From contig CAZWZL010000002.1 in assembly GCA_964638515.1 (NCBI GenBank), positions 50,694-114,693 on the forward strand: DNA of 64,000 nt. The letters are read 5' to 3'. Positions within the stretch are counted from its first letter, which is position 1; each line of letters begins with the position of its first letter. The position numbers and the translations under genes were made by a program. Shown here one piece after another: positions 25,124-34,682 of the stretch. The stretch is from CAYPGJ01 sp964638515 (GTDB taxonomy: Bacteria > Planctomycetota > Phycisphaerae > Phycisphaerales > UBA1924). The notes below the pieces were generated by a model. It saw only the letters and a list, made by a program, of their open reading frames with translations. It was not told where the DNA came from and ran no database searches.

Positions 25124-26179
25124 TCAGGACGCGCGGCTGCCCGAGCGCGCGATGAGCCCCTGTAGTCTCTCAAACGACTCCCTCGCCGGGCCGACGAGTT
25201 GCTCGACCTGCATGTCTGCGTGGTAGGAGGAGCGGACCATCGGGCCTGACTCGACCACGGCGAAGCCACGGGCGAGGCCTTCGGTGCGGTAGTGCTCAAA
25301 GGTTTCGGGGGTGACGAAGCGGTCGATGGGGAGGTGGTTGCGCGTGGGCTGGAGGTACTGACCGATCGTGAAGATGTCGGTCTGGGCCCGCGCCTGGAGA
25401 TCGGTCATCAGGGCGAGGATTTCGTGGTCGTGCTCGCCGATGCCGACCATGATGCCGGACTTGGTGACGAGCCCGGCGTCCTTGCAGCGCTTCAGGAGCT
25501 CGACGCTGCGGTCAAACTTGGCCTGGGGGCGCACGGCCGGGTACATGCGGACGACCGTCTCGAGGTTGTGCGCGAGGATCTCGGGCTTGGCGTCGATGAC
25601 GAGTTGGAGGGCGTCCCAGTTGCCCTCGAAGTCGGGGATGAGGACCTCGATGGACATGCCGGGGCAGGCGTCGCGTGTGCGCAGAATCGTCTCGGCCCAG
25701 ATCGATGCTCCGCCATCGGGAAGCTCGTCCCGGTCGACGGAGGTGATGACGATGTGCCGCAGGCCGGCCTCCTGATGCATGATGCGGAGGGACTCGGCGA
25801 CGCGACGGGGTTCGTCGGTGTCATAGATGGGGGGCTTGCCGGTCTTGACGTTGCAGAAGCCGCAGGCCCGAGTGCAGGTGTCGCCGAGGATCATGATGGT
25901 GGCCACGCCGCGGGCCCAGCACTCTCCCATGTTGGGGCAGGAGGCCTCTTCGCAAACGGTGTGGAGTCGGTGGGTGTTGAGAATGTTCTTGAGGCGGAGG
26001 TAGCCGGGGCCGGCGGGGACCTTGGCCCGGATCCAAGAGGGTTTTCGCTTGACGGAAAGAGTGGAGGGAGAGGCGTTGTTGAGCACTCGGTCGGAGAGGG
26101 AGATGATGGGAATGGCGGCGTTCCGGAGGGGGTCTCCGCCGAGGGGTCTTGGGTGTCGTGGGGAGGTCGAGGGGGGCAT
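25124..26179 (-). CDS. lipA: Lipoyl synthase
   Basis: A 351-residue radical-SAM enzyme inserting two sulfurs into octanoyl-protein. The auxiliary cluster motif CEEASCPNMGEC, the radical-SAM triad CTRACGFC and the C-terminal RSSYHA (Ser ligand of the auxiliary cluster) are all present. The core reads GLRHIVITSVDRDELPDGGA. The first 40 residues are a divergent extension. It serves 2-oxoacid dehydrogenase complexes, whose E3 (lpdA) lies at the far end of this window. lipB is not adjacent. The only start before the conserved region is ATG 26179, without a clear Shine-Dalgarno. Confidence 0.95.
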   Translation of the reverse strand: MPPSTSPRHPRPLGGDPLRNAAIPIISLSDRVLNNASPSTLSVKRKPSWIRAKVPAGPGYLRLKNILNTHRLHTVCEEASCPNMGECWARGVATIMILGDTCTRACGFCNVKTGKPPIYDTDEPRRVAESLRIMHQEAGLRHIVITSVDRDELPDGGASIWAETILRTRDACPGMSIEVLIPDFEGNWDALQLVIDAKPEILAHNLETVVRMYPAVRPQAKFDRSVELLKRCKDAGLVTKSGIMVGIGEHDHEILALMTDLQARAQTDIFTIGQYLQPTRNHLPIDRFVTPETFEHYRTEGLARGFAVVESGPMVRSSYHADMQVEQLVGPARESFERLQGLIARSGSRAS

Positions 26180-26321
26180 GGGCCGGGGAGTGTACGGGGG
26201 TGTCGCGGGAGTTGGGCGTGAGAAAGTGGGGTGCTGGGTTGAATGAGGGGGGGCGAAGCGGTCGATCGTGAGGTGGGTTGTGAATGTGGGGGGGCGGCCA
26301 CTCGGCGGAGCCCGGGTTGCG

Positions 26322-26349
26322 TTGACACCGGTTCGCAGGCTGATAGGTT
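26322..26349 (+). promoter_or_regulatory. Promoter of the exopolysaccharide/exosortase operon
   Basis: A consensus -35 TTGACA (26322-26327) is followed after 16 bases by TAGGTT (26344-26349), with an extended-10 TG at 26341-26342. Transcription would begin near 26356 and give a leader of about 120 bases. The AGGAG before the first gene fits. The remainder of the gap 26180-26478 shows no gene. Confidence 0.6.
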
Positions 26350-26478
26350 GCGGGCCGCACGGGCGGCGGAGACGAACCCAACAGGGTCGGCGGTCGAAGC
26401 AGCGGGGCGGGCGGAGGCCCGGTCGTGTTTGTCAGGGCGTCAGGATGACGGCGAGGCACTGAGATCAGGAGCCAGGGC

Positions 26479-28062
26479 GTGAGTCGCGACGTGAATTCGG
26501 CGGTCGGGAATGTGACGCGAAACCGGGCTTTCTTGGTGCGCGTGGCCGCGTGGGGGAGCGCCTGTGGGGCGTTGCTCGCCTCGCAGGGGTGCGGGCTGAG
26601 CGAGACGGACGGGTGGCTGTGGGACCCCAGCATCGTGGGCCGCTGGGAGCACACGCCCACGGTGGTGCCGATCCTGGACCGCATTGATTTGATCGAGCGG
26701 TCGGAGGGTGAGTTCGTTGAAGTGACGGGTCCGACGTCTGAAGACCTGATTCCGGTGGTACAGGAGTACGAGATCGGCGCGGGTGACCTGATGCGCGTGT
26801 CGATTCTGGATTTCCTCGCGCAGGGCGACGTCTCGGAGTTCGAGGTGGAGGTAGATGCAACGGGGGCGGTGGAGCTGCCACAGCTTGGGAGGGTGCTGAT
26901 CTCGGGATTGACGCCCGACGAGGCGAAGCAGCGGATCGCGGAAGAGACCGTGGCCAAGCAGATCGCGGTGGAGCCGCCGATCGTGGCGATTCAGTTCCTC
27001 CGTCGTCGGCAGTCGGCCTTTGCGATCTACGGGTTGCTGCAGAACGTTGGTCGATACCCGATCCCGTCGGCCGATTACCGGCTGATCGACGCCATCACCG
27101 ACGCGGGAGGCATTCCACAAACGGTGCGCAAGGTGCAAGTGATCCGGCAGGTTCGACTGTCGGAGGAGTTCAAGCACGGGCGTGGCGTGATGCCGCGCGC
27201 GACGAAGCCGGGCCAACCATCTCGCCCGGGCGATGCTGAGAAGCAGGGCAAGGACCTCAAGGACTTGATCGAGGAACTCACCAAGCCTGAGTCGGGCGGC
27301 GGGATGTTCGGGGCATTCTCTTCGGCGCAGGACGGTGGGCAGCCGCCCGCGAAGCCGGTCGAGGAGCCGCCGATCGATCTCGTGGAGAGCAGCGAGTCTG
27401 GCGCGCAGCCGACGCCGGCGCAGGCGGCGGGCGCCCAGAGCGCGTGGATGTTCTTGAACGGTCGGTGGGTGAAGGTGACAAGTGGTGGAGCTGCGAGCGA
27501 GGCCGCGGGCGCGAGTGTTCCGGCGGCGCCGAGCAACAGAAGTTCCGACGTGTCGGACCTCGTGACGCAGCGCGTGATCGAGGTGCCGACGGGCCCGCTG
27601 TTCAAAGGGCTCGCTCAATACAACGTGGTGGTGCGGCCTGGCGACGTGATTCACGTTCCGGGGCCGGAAGTGGGGATCGTGTACATCGGCGGGCCGGGCA
27701 TCAATCGGCCGGGGTCGTACGACCTTCCGACGTCGGGTCGACTGACGTTGAAGCAGGCGGTGACGGCGGCGGGCGGGCTGAGCGTTGTGGCGATTCCGGA
27801 GCGAGTCGACTTGATTCGCCGGATCGGTGAGAACCGGGAGGCCACGATGCGCCTGAATCTGCGGGCCATCGCCGAGGGAACGCAGCCGGACGTGTTCATC
27901 AAACCTGACGATCAGATCAATGTGGGAACAAACTTCTGGGCGACGCCGCTGGCGGTGATCCGGCAGGGCTTCCGCATGACGTACGGCTTCGGCTTCCTGG
28001 TCGATCGCAACTGGGGTAACGACATCTTCGGCGCGCCGCCGGTCAATCAGTTCGGCCAGTGA
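26479..28062 (+). CDS. Wza-like polysaccharide export protein with SLBB domains
   Basis: A 527-residue outer-membrane export protein starting at GTG 26479, with AGGAG seven bases upstream. After a hydrophobic leader with GALLASQGCG (an imperfect lipobox), a Poly_export domain begins at YEIGAGDLMRVSILD (about residue 95) and runs through VELPQLGRVLISGLTPDEAK. A first SLBB domain (about 170-225) is separated from a second (about 395-470, YIGGPGINRPGSYDLPTSGR) by a long Gly/Pro/Ala-rich insertion (about 230-355). It opens a plus-strand operon with exosortase, BY-kinase-like and phosphosugar-transferase genes, as in capsule export systems. Confidence 0.88.
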   Translation: MSRDVNSAVGNVTRNRAFLVRVAAWGSACGALLASQGCGLSETDGWLWDPSIVGRWEHTPTVVPILDRIDLIERSEGEFVEVTGPTSEDLIPVVQEYEIGAGDLMRVSILDFLAQGDVSEFEVEVDATGAVELPQLGRVLISGLTPDEAKQRIAEETVAKQIAVEPPIVAIQFLRRRQSAFAIYGLLQNVGRYPIPSADYRLIDAITDAGGIPQTVRKVQVIRQVRLSEEFKHGRGVMPRATKPGQPSRPGDAEKQGKDLKDLIEELTKPESGGGMFGAFSSAQDGGQPPAKPVEEPPIDLVESSESGAQPTPAQAAGAQSAWMFLNGRWVKVTSGGAASEAAGASVPAAPSNRSSDVSDLVTQRVIEVPTGPLFKGLAQYNVVVRPGDVIHVPGPEVGIVYIGGPGINRPGSYDLPTSGRLTLKQAVTAAGGLSVVAIPERVDLIRRIGENREATMRLNLRAIAEGTQPDVFIKPDDQINVGTNFWATPLAVIRQGFRMTYGFGFLVDRNWGNDIFGAPPVNQFGQ

Positions 28063-28229
28063 TCGGGTCGCCGCGGCGAGATCATCGTTCGGGCGGAGCC
28101 CGAACCCGGGACACGGAGCGTCGTAGGGAGAGGGCGGGGCGCGCGCGTGCGCGGCCATGGAGCGGCGAAACTTGAGCCGAGCGAGGGCAGAACGGATTGA
28201 CGGGAGCGGCGACGAGCGGAGCGGGCGGG

Positions 28230-29156
28230 ATGGCGATTCCGTCGAAGGACGGGAACGGCTCCGGCGCGTTCGTTTCGCGTCTGTTCGCGGCGCCCAACGT
28301 CGTTTCGAGCGTGCTGCTGCTGGCCGGGTTGATCGGGCTGTTCTGGGAGTGGTTCTACCGCCAGCATCGATTCAGCTCTGAGAGCCCTGAGGACTGGGGG
28401 CACGCGTACATGGTGCCGCTGATCAGCGCGTATGCGGTGTGGGCTCGGCGTGAGGAGCTCGCGAAGCTGCGCGCGGAGGTGTATTGGCCGGGGATCATGC
28501 CGTTGCTGGTGGGGATCGGCGCGCACTACTTCTGGTCGTTGTCGCCGGCGCCCGGGACGCACATGTTCCAGGGCGCGGCTCTGGTGCTGTGTGTGGCGGG
28601 GCTGTCTCTGCTGCTGCTCGGTCCGAGGTTCTTCGGGATTCTGGCGTTTCCGATCGCGTACCTCGCGTTCGGCGTGACCATTTCCGAGATGGTGATGAAC
28701 AAGATCACGTTCCAGTTGCAGATGGTTGCGACGCACGGCTCGGCGTTGCTGCTGCAGATGCTGGGCTTCGCCGTGGACCTGCAGGGCAACACGGTGACGA
28801 TGACGCTGAGCGACGGCACGTCATTGCCCCTGAACGTGGCGGAAGCGTGCTCGGGGATGCGCATGGTGGTGGCGTTTGTCGCGCTGGCCGTGGCTGTGGC
28901 GTTCCTGTCGACGCGGCACTGGTGGCAGCGGGTGGCGCTGGTGCTGCTCGCAACGCCGGTGGCGGTGCTGACGAACGTGGTGCGCGTGGCGTCGTTGGGA
29001 TTGGCGGGGATCATTGACCCCGGGCTCGCGGCGGGCGAGGCGCACGGGCTGATCGGCGTGCTGTGGCTCGTGCCGGGCTTCCTGCTGTTCATGGGGATCG
29101 GGTGGGCGCTGAAGAAGATGGTGCGAGCGGACACGGCGCCGAAGGGGGGCGCGTGA
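28230..29156 (+). CDS. Exosortase
   Basis: A 308-residue multi-pass membrane transpeptidase-like protein. The proposed catalytic triad is complete: Cys207 in LNVAEACSGMRM, Arg252 in VLTNVVRVAS and His272 in GEAHGLIGVLW. About eight hydrophobic segments surround it. Exosortases cleave C-terminal sorting signals such as PEP-CTERM and usually sit in exopolysaccharide loci, as here. I prefer ATG 28230, with GGAG eight bases upstream, over an in-frame TTG at 28197. No protein in the window ends in a recognisable PEP-CTERM signal. Its stop overlaps the EpsI-type gene start by one base. Confidence 0.9.
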   Translation: MAIPSKDGNGSGAFVSRLFAAPNVVSSVLLLAGLIGLFWEWFYRQHRFSSESPEDWGHAYMVPLISAYAVWARREELAKLRAEVYWPGIMPLLVGIGAHYFWSLSPAPGTHMFQGAALVLCVAGLSLLLLGPRFFGILAFPIAYLAFGVTISEMVMNKITFQLQMVATHGSALLLQMLGFAVDLQGNTVTMTLSDGTSLPLNVAEACSGMRMVVAFVALAVAVAFLSTRHWWQRVALVLLATPVAVLTNVVRVASLGLAGIIDPGLAAGEAHGLIGVLWLVPGFLLFMGIGWALKKMVRADTAPKGGA

Positions 29157-30022
29157 TGAACGGATGGCGACGATTGATCGGCCCCGCGTTCGTGCTCGCG
29201 GTCGTTGCGCTCGTGGGGGCCGGTGTCGGCCTTCGCGCGGCGGCGCACGCGATGGGCGCGCATCTGGTGAAGCTGCGGATCGATCCGCCGGACGGGTTGG
29301 CGTTCCACACGCTGCCGAAGGAAGCGAACGGCTGGCAGTACTTCCCTTCCGCTGCGGATCAGCCGCTGAGCGCGGAGGTGCTCGATGAGCTGGGCACGCC
29401 GAACTATCTCTCGCGTGTGTACACGAAGGAGATCGGCGGTCGGAACGTGTTCATCGAGGTGCACTGCGCGTACTACACGGGGATGGTGGACACGGTTCCT
29501 CACGTTCCGGAGCGTTGCTTCGTCGGGAGCGGCATGGCGATCGTGAGCGCCTCGGAGGAGGTGCGCGTGCCGCTCGATCTGGATCGGTATGTGCGGGACG
29601 CCGACGTGGATGAGTCGCGCATCGGCGGGCCGGTGCGCAAGGGGTTCGCGGGCGTGCGGACGGTGCGGATGCCGGTGGGCATCGAGAACCTGCGCATGAT
29701 GGTGACGCGGTTCCGGGACGCGGCGTCGAATCGCGAGACGTACGCCGGGTATTTCTTCATCGCCAATGGCGGCACGGCTCCGAGCGCCGACGACGTGCGG
29801 CTCCTGGCGTTCAAGCTGAAAGACGACTACGCGTACTACGCCAAGGTGCAGTTCACGAGCAGCTTCGCCACGTCACCGGAAGACCTCGCGGCGATCGCTG
29901 CGGATTTTCTGGACGGCATGTTCCCGGAGATCATGCGGCGCGTGCCGGACTGGGTGGAGGTGGTGGAAGGCCGATATCCGTCGAACAACCCGCGTCGTGC
30001 GCGGTCGGCGGGCGGGGTGTGA
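29156..30022 (+). CDS. Exosortase-associated EpsI-family protein
   Basis: A 288-residue protein with one N-terminal membrane anchor (about 7-28) and a large extracytoplasmic domain. The EpsI hallmark is a His/Cys pair in VPHVPERCFVG (His116, Cys121), preceded by EVHCAYYTG. EpsI proteins are encoded beside or fused to exosortases and are thought to help in the same sorting/export process; biochemical role unproven. It starts one base inside the exosortase stop (TGATG), so the two are translationally coupled. Confidence 0.88.
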   Translation: MNGWRRLIGPAFVLAVVALVGAGVGLRAAAHAMGAHLVKLRIDPPDGLAFHTLPKEANGWQYFPSAADQPLSAEVLDELGTPNYLSRVYTKEIGGRNVFIEVHCAYYTGMVDTVPHVPERCFVGSGMAIVSASEEVRVPLDLDRYVRDADVDESRIGGPVRKGFAGVRTVRMPVGIENLRMMVTRFRDAASNRETYAGYFFIANGGTAPSADDVRLLAFKLKDDYAYYAKVQFTSSFATSPEDLAAIAADFLDGMFPEIMRRVPDWVEVVEGRYPSNNPRRARSAGGV

Positions 30023-30067
30023 GCAACGAGGCTGGATTCAACTCAAGATCGGAATGAGAGACCCGAC

Positions 30068-33000
30068 ATGGCATCGAAGGTGAATACAAAGTTTGTCGTG
30101 ACGCTCGGCGCGGCGCTGGTCGCGGTGTTCGTGGGCATCACGGGCCTGGCGTACGTCGTGCTGAACAAGACCGGGGACACGCACGCGCGCAAGGGCGACA
30201 AGCTGCTCGCCGAGGGGAAGTTCGAGGAGGCGGCCAAGGCGTACGGGCGGGCCGTGGGGCATGAGCGGGGCAATGTCGAGTGGCTGGAGAAGTGGCGCGA
30301 CGCGTTGACGCGGTGGACTCCTGCGACGGAGCAGGAGTACCTCGAGGCGTACCGCGATCACTACCTCGGCATTCTGCGGCAGCTGGCCACGGTGCAGGAC
30401 ACGAATCCCGCGGCGCAGCGCCAGATGCTGGAAGCGTTGTTCGAAGAGGTGCAGACGACCGGCGGGCGTGGGAACGCGTGGGAGTCGCTCATCACGCTGG
30501 CCGATCAGTCGCTCAAGCGCCTGGACCCCGCGGACGCCGAGACCAAGAAGGTCCGACGGTATCGGGGCTTGTCGCAGGTGTACCGGATGCGATCGATCGA
30601 GGTTTCCGCGGAGCAGCGACGCACCGCTATGGAGGATCTGGAGGCGGCGATCGAGGCAGATCCGACGGACATCGAATCGCGACTGGCGATCGTGGAGTGG
30701 ATCACGCAGGAAGCAAACCGCGAGCGTCGTTCGGGTCGAGTGGATGCGGCGGCGGAGGTGATGGCTCGGGCGCGCGAGGTCGTGGCCGAGGTTGTCGCGG
30801 ACTTTCCGGCCGACCCCCGCGCGCTTCTCGAGGCGTGGCAGCTGGAGCAGGAGCGCACGCTGCGCGTCGCGCAGACCGTGAACATGGCGGAGCGGCGCAG
30901 GGCCATCGAGGGATTGGGCGGAGCATTGGACAAGGTGGTGGCGGTGGCTGAGCAGGCGCCCGCCGAGGCGATGACGCAGGTGTTTCTGGGCGAGCTGGCG
31001 GGCGCGTTGGCGCAGGCCAAGCCGGACGACGCGTCACGCATCTGGTTGCGGGTGATCGAGGCGGCGATCAACAAGAATCCCACCAACTCGAGGCTGATGC
31101 TGCTTCGCGGCATGGGTTTCGCCCAGATCGGCGAGCACCAGGCGGCCATCGATCAGTTTCAACGAGTGATCGACCTTCCCGATATACCCGTCAGTCTCGA
31201 GGGGATCCGCCTGCGTGACTCGCGTCTCACGGCGCTGCAGCAGCAGGTGGAGCGCACGCTCAGCCTGTGGGAGATCGCCCAAGCCGGAGAGCGTCCGGCG
31301 CTCATGGAGCGGGCGAAAGCCAGGCGGGGCGAGTTGGCCGCTCGCCTGGGCTCCCGCACCACGCCGCTGCTCCGGATCGACGGCATGATCGCTGCTCTGG
31401 AAGGACGTCACGGGGAGGCCGTGAAGTGGTTTGCCGAGCTGGACCGAGTGGTCGGCGGCGCGGATATCGAGACGATGTACATGCTGGCGGCGGCGCTGCA
31501 GCGGAACGGCTCCGACGGGGCGGCGTTGCAGACGTACGACCGCATCCTGGGGATCGACGGCAATCAGATCACGGCGCAGCTCTTCGCCGCGGAGATTGAG
31601 CGGCGGATGGAGCGCCCGGAGGCGATGAAGGCGCGGGCGGAGCGGGTGCTGACGGTTGATCCGGAGAATGAGGCCGCGAAGAACATGCTCGCCATCGCGC
31701 GTCGGGCGATCGGCGGGGAGCAGACGTCGAACGGAGAAGAGGTGAAGGACCCGGTGGTCCGTGCGCTGCTGGACGCTCGTCGACTGATGAACGACTCACC
31801 GCCGAACCCGGCGGGCGCCGCGCGCGTTCTGGATGACGCGCTCAAAGCCAATCCGGACGATCCTCGCCTGATTCGCGCCCGAGTGGTGGCCGATGCGCAG
31901 TTGGGGAAGCCGGAAGAGGCGTTGGCCCGGGCGAGAGGCGCGATCGAGCGGTGGCCTGACAATGTGGAATTGAAGGCGCTGCTCATCAGCCTCGAGGAGC
32001 GCGATCCCGTCAAGGCGCAGGTTCGACTGATTGCGGAGTCCGAAGCGCCGGAACTGGAGAAGCAGCTCGGGCTGTACTCGCTCTACAAGACCCATCGATT
32101 GAACACAGAGGCCGCCGCGGCCATCGCCGCAGCGGCGAAGCTGGCGCCGGAGGATCGGCGCGTGATCGAGTTTCTGTTCATCGAGTCGTTGGAGAAGGCG
32201 GACCTCGGGTCGGCGCGGGAGCTCGCGGGGCGGGCGGCGCGAGCGAATCTCGATCAGGTGAACGGGCTCACCTATCAAGCCCGAGTCGAAATGGTTGAGA
32301 AGAACTTCGACGCAGCCGCTGCGACTCTGGATCGGGCGACGCAGCAGATGCCGTTCGAGGCCTCGACCTGGAAGCTGATGGGCCAGGCGTTGATCTCTGC
32401 CGGCAAGGTGGATGAGGGCCTGAAGGCGTATCGGCGGGCCGTGGAATACAAGCCGGACGACGCGGGCACGATTCGCTCGTTCGTCGCGGCGCTCATGCAG
32501 TTGCAGCGCGCGGAAGAAGCGCTGCAGGTGACGCGTCAGGCGGTGAAGCAGATCCCGGGCGATCAGACGATCGGCGAGGCGTGGTTACAGCTGGAGGAGC
32601 AGATCGGCGATCCGGTGGTGGCCTTGGAAAAGCGGAAGGTCCGTCGAACGGTGGATCCGACGGATCAGACCAACAACATCTCGCTCGCGCGCCTGCTTGT
32701 GGGGGCCGGGCAGTTCAAGGAGGCGCAGGAGATCATCGATTCGATGCGCCGGGACGGTGAGACCAATCTGGTGGCGGCGTTGCTGGACGCCCGGCTCGCC
32801 GTGGTTCAGGGGGACGCCGAGAAGGGCGTGCAGAAGATGCGCGACTTCACACAGACTCTTCAGAAGACCGAGGACAAGCTGAGCGCGACCCTGGCGCTGG
32901 GCGACCTGCTCATGGAGATCGGCAAGCCTGAAGAAGGGATCGCGGCGTACGAGGCGGCGCGCGAGTTTCAGACCAAGGAAACGATGGACGCCGATCGGCG

Positions 33001-34630
33001 GCTCGGAGACTCGTACTTCCAGCGAAACAAGTTCGATCTTGCGGCGGGAGCGTATGAGCGCGTGCTCGCCGCGGGCGCGGATCAGGATGAACTTGTGGCC
33101 AAGCGGTACGGGGAGGTGCTCATTCGATTGGACCGATGGGCGGACGCGCGCAAGGTCATGGAGGGAGTGGAGCAGCGAACCAGGCGCGATGTCCAGACGG
33201 CGATGCTCTTGGCCGAGGCCGCGATGGGGATGGGAGATTATCGACGCGCGTCGGAGCTGATGGGTGACGCGGCGCAGCTGGATCCTGCAAACCCGTTGCC
33301 CTTGCTTCGCCGAGCGCAGGTGTTTTTCGATGAGGATGCGCAGTATGCGATGGTGATGCGGGACACGGAGCAGGTGATCAAGCTGCGGCCGGACCTGACC
33401 CGGGCGCGCGAAATGAAGGCGCAGCTTCTGTTCCGAAAGGGGCGGGAGCGTGAAGCGGCCGCCGAGCTGGCGCAGGCCGTGCAGGTGGCGCCTCAGGACG
33501 GAGCGCTGCGTCAGCGATACATCCGCTTCCTGGTCACGATCGGGCGCTGTGACGACGGACTTCTCTCGGCCCGGGAGGCGGCCGAGAAGTTCGGCGCGGA
33601 CAACCCGGAATGGCACGGCTTTGCGGCCGAGGTCGCGGCGTTGTGCGGGGACAATCGCAACGCGCTCGCCTCGTACCAGCATCAGTACCAGGCCGACAAG
33701 ACGGTGTTGAATCTCAGCGCGCTCGTGAACGCCATGCTCTCCATGACCCCGCCCCAGGCCAACGAGGCGAAGCAGGCGATCGATCGCTTCCCCAAGGAGG
33801 CCTCGCCCGAGCAGGTGAAGGCGGGCGAGGTGGCCATCATGTTGCTTCGGGCCGTGGTCAGCGGAGCTTCCGGTCAGCCGTCGGATGCGGAGAGGCACCT
33901 CACCGACGCGTGGCCGAAGGTGAAGGATTCTCCCGCGGCCGTCGCGGTGTGGTTTGACCACGCGGATCGGGCCCTGCTTGGTCCGGCGCAGTCGGTGGCC
34001 ATGCTGGAGCGAATGGGGATCAAGTTCGAGACGCTCCCGGCGTTCATGCGAGTGATGGTGGCGATTCGTCTGGCGCGTGTTCCTGAGAAGTGGGGGCAGG
34101 CCATGGGTCTGCTCGACGGTCTGGAGAAGGAAACGAGCGATCCGAGCGCGCTGCTGGCCGCGCATCGCGTGCGCGGTCAGGTGTACTACTTCACGGAGGA
34201 GTACCAGAAAGCGGTGGATTCCTACCGCGCCGGGCTGGTGATCGTTCCGGATGATCCGGAGTTCAATAACAATCTGGCGTACACGCTGGCGCGCCACCTC
34301 AACGACGTCTCGGGGGCGGTGGTGTACGCTGAGAAGGCGGCGGTGAAGGACGCCGGGAACTCGGGGGTTCTTGACACGCTTGGATGGCTGTACCTGCAGA
34401 CCGGGAAACTGCAGCAGGCCGAGGAGAAGCTGACCCGGGCATTGGAACTGGCCCGGAGCGATGAGCAACGGATCCCGGCGTTGGTGCACATGGCGCAGCT
34501 TCGAGTGCGTCAGGGAAAGAAGGCAGACGCCCGCCCCCTCGTGGAGGAGGCGCAGGGTCTGGTGGAGAAGAGCCCCGTGTTCGGCGCCCCGTACAAGCCG
34601 GACATCGAGGCGGTGATGCGGGAACTTTGA
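30068..34630 (+). CDS. Giant TPR-repeat protein of the exosortase/EPS locus
   Basis: A 1520-residue protein with a single N-terminal membrane helix (about 9-32, VVTLGAALVAVFVGITGL) and then helical tetratricopeptide repeats almost to the end. Examples are HARKGDKLLAEGKFEEAAKA, ASTWKLMGQALISAGKVDEG and NAGVLDTLGWLYLQTGKLQQ-like C-terminal units. It is anchored with the repeats most likely outside the membrane, as for the large TPR proteins (PrsT-like) found in PEP-CTERM loci, which are thought to be scaffolds. It is far longer than those of about 900 residues that I recall. There are no catalytic motifs. Spacing to neighbours is 45 and 52 bases. Confidence 0.85.
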   Translation: MASKVNTKFVVTLGAALVAVFVGITGLAYVVLNKTGDTHARKGDKLLAEGKFEEAAKAYGRAVGHERGNVEWLEKWRDALTRWTPATEQEYLEAYRDHYLGILRQLATVQDTNPAAQRQMLEALFEEVQTTGGRGNAWESLITLADQSLKRLDPADAETKKVRRYRGLSQVYRMRSIEVSAEQRRTAMEDLEAAIEADPTDIESRLAIVEWITQEANRERRSGRVDAAAEVMARAREVVAEVVADFPADPRALLEAWQLEQERTLRVAQTVNMAERRRAIEGLGGALDKVVAVAEQAPAEAMTQVFLGELAGALAQAKPDDASRIWLRVIEAAINKNPTNSRLMLLRGMGFAQIGEHQAAIDQFQRVIDLPDIPVSLEGIRLRDSRLTALQQQVERTLSLWEIAQAGERPALMERAKARRGELAARLGSRTTPLLRIDGMIAALEGRHGEAVKWFAELDRVVGGADIETMYMLAAALQRNGSDGAALQTYDRILGIDGNQITAQLFAAEIERRMERPEAMKARAERVLTVDPENEAAKNMLAIARRAIGGEQTSNGEEVKDPVVRALLDARRLMNDSPPNPAGAARVLDDALKANPDDPRLIRARVVADAQLGKPEEALARARGAIERWPDNVELKALLISLEERDPVKAQVRLIAESEAPELEKQLGLYSLYKTHRLNTEAAAAIAAAAKLAPEDRRVIEFLFIESLEKADLGSARELAGRAARANLDQVNGLTYQARVEMVEKNFDAAAATLDRATQQMPFEASTWKLMGQALISAGKVDEGLKAYRRAVEYKPDDAGTIRSFVAALMQLQRAEEALQVTRQAVKQIPGDQTIGEAWLQLEEQIGDPVVALEKRKVRRTVDPTDQTNNISLARLLVGAGQFKEAQEIIDSMRRDGETNLVAALLDARLAVVQGDAEKGVQKMRDFTQTLQKTEDKLSATLALGDLLMEIGKPEEGIAAYEAAREFQTKETMDADRRLGDSYFQRNKFDLAAGAYERVLAAGADQDELVAKRYGEVLIRLDRWADARKVMEGVEQRTRRDVQTAMLLAEAAMGMGDYRRASELMGDAAQLDPANPLPLLRRAQVFFDEDAQYAMVMRDTEQVIKLRPDLTRAREMKAQLLFRKGREREAAAELAQAVQVAPQDGALRQRYIRFLVTIGRCDDGLLSAREAAEKFGADNPEWHGFAAEVAALCGDNRNALASYQHQYQADKTVLNLSALVNAMLSMTPPQANEAKQAIDRFPKEASPEQVKAGEVAIMLLRAVVSGASGQPSDAERHLTDAWPKVKDSPAAVAVWFDHADRALLGPAQSVAMLERMGIKFETLPAFMRVMVAIRLARVPEKWGQAMGLLDGLEKETSDPSALLAAHRVRGQVYYFTEEYQKAVDSYRAGLVIVPDDPEFNNNLAYTLARHLNDVSGAVVYAEKAAVKDAGNSGVLDTLGWLYLQTGKLQQAEEKLTRALELARSDEQRIPALVHMAQLRVRQGKKADARPLVEEAQGLVEKSPVFGAPYKPDIEAVMREL

Positions 34631-34682
34631 CGAGCCGAAAGTAGAAAAGCGGCGTTGATGAGCCGAACGGAACACGAACACC

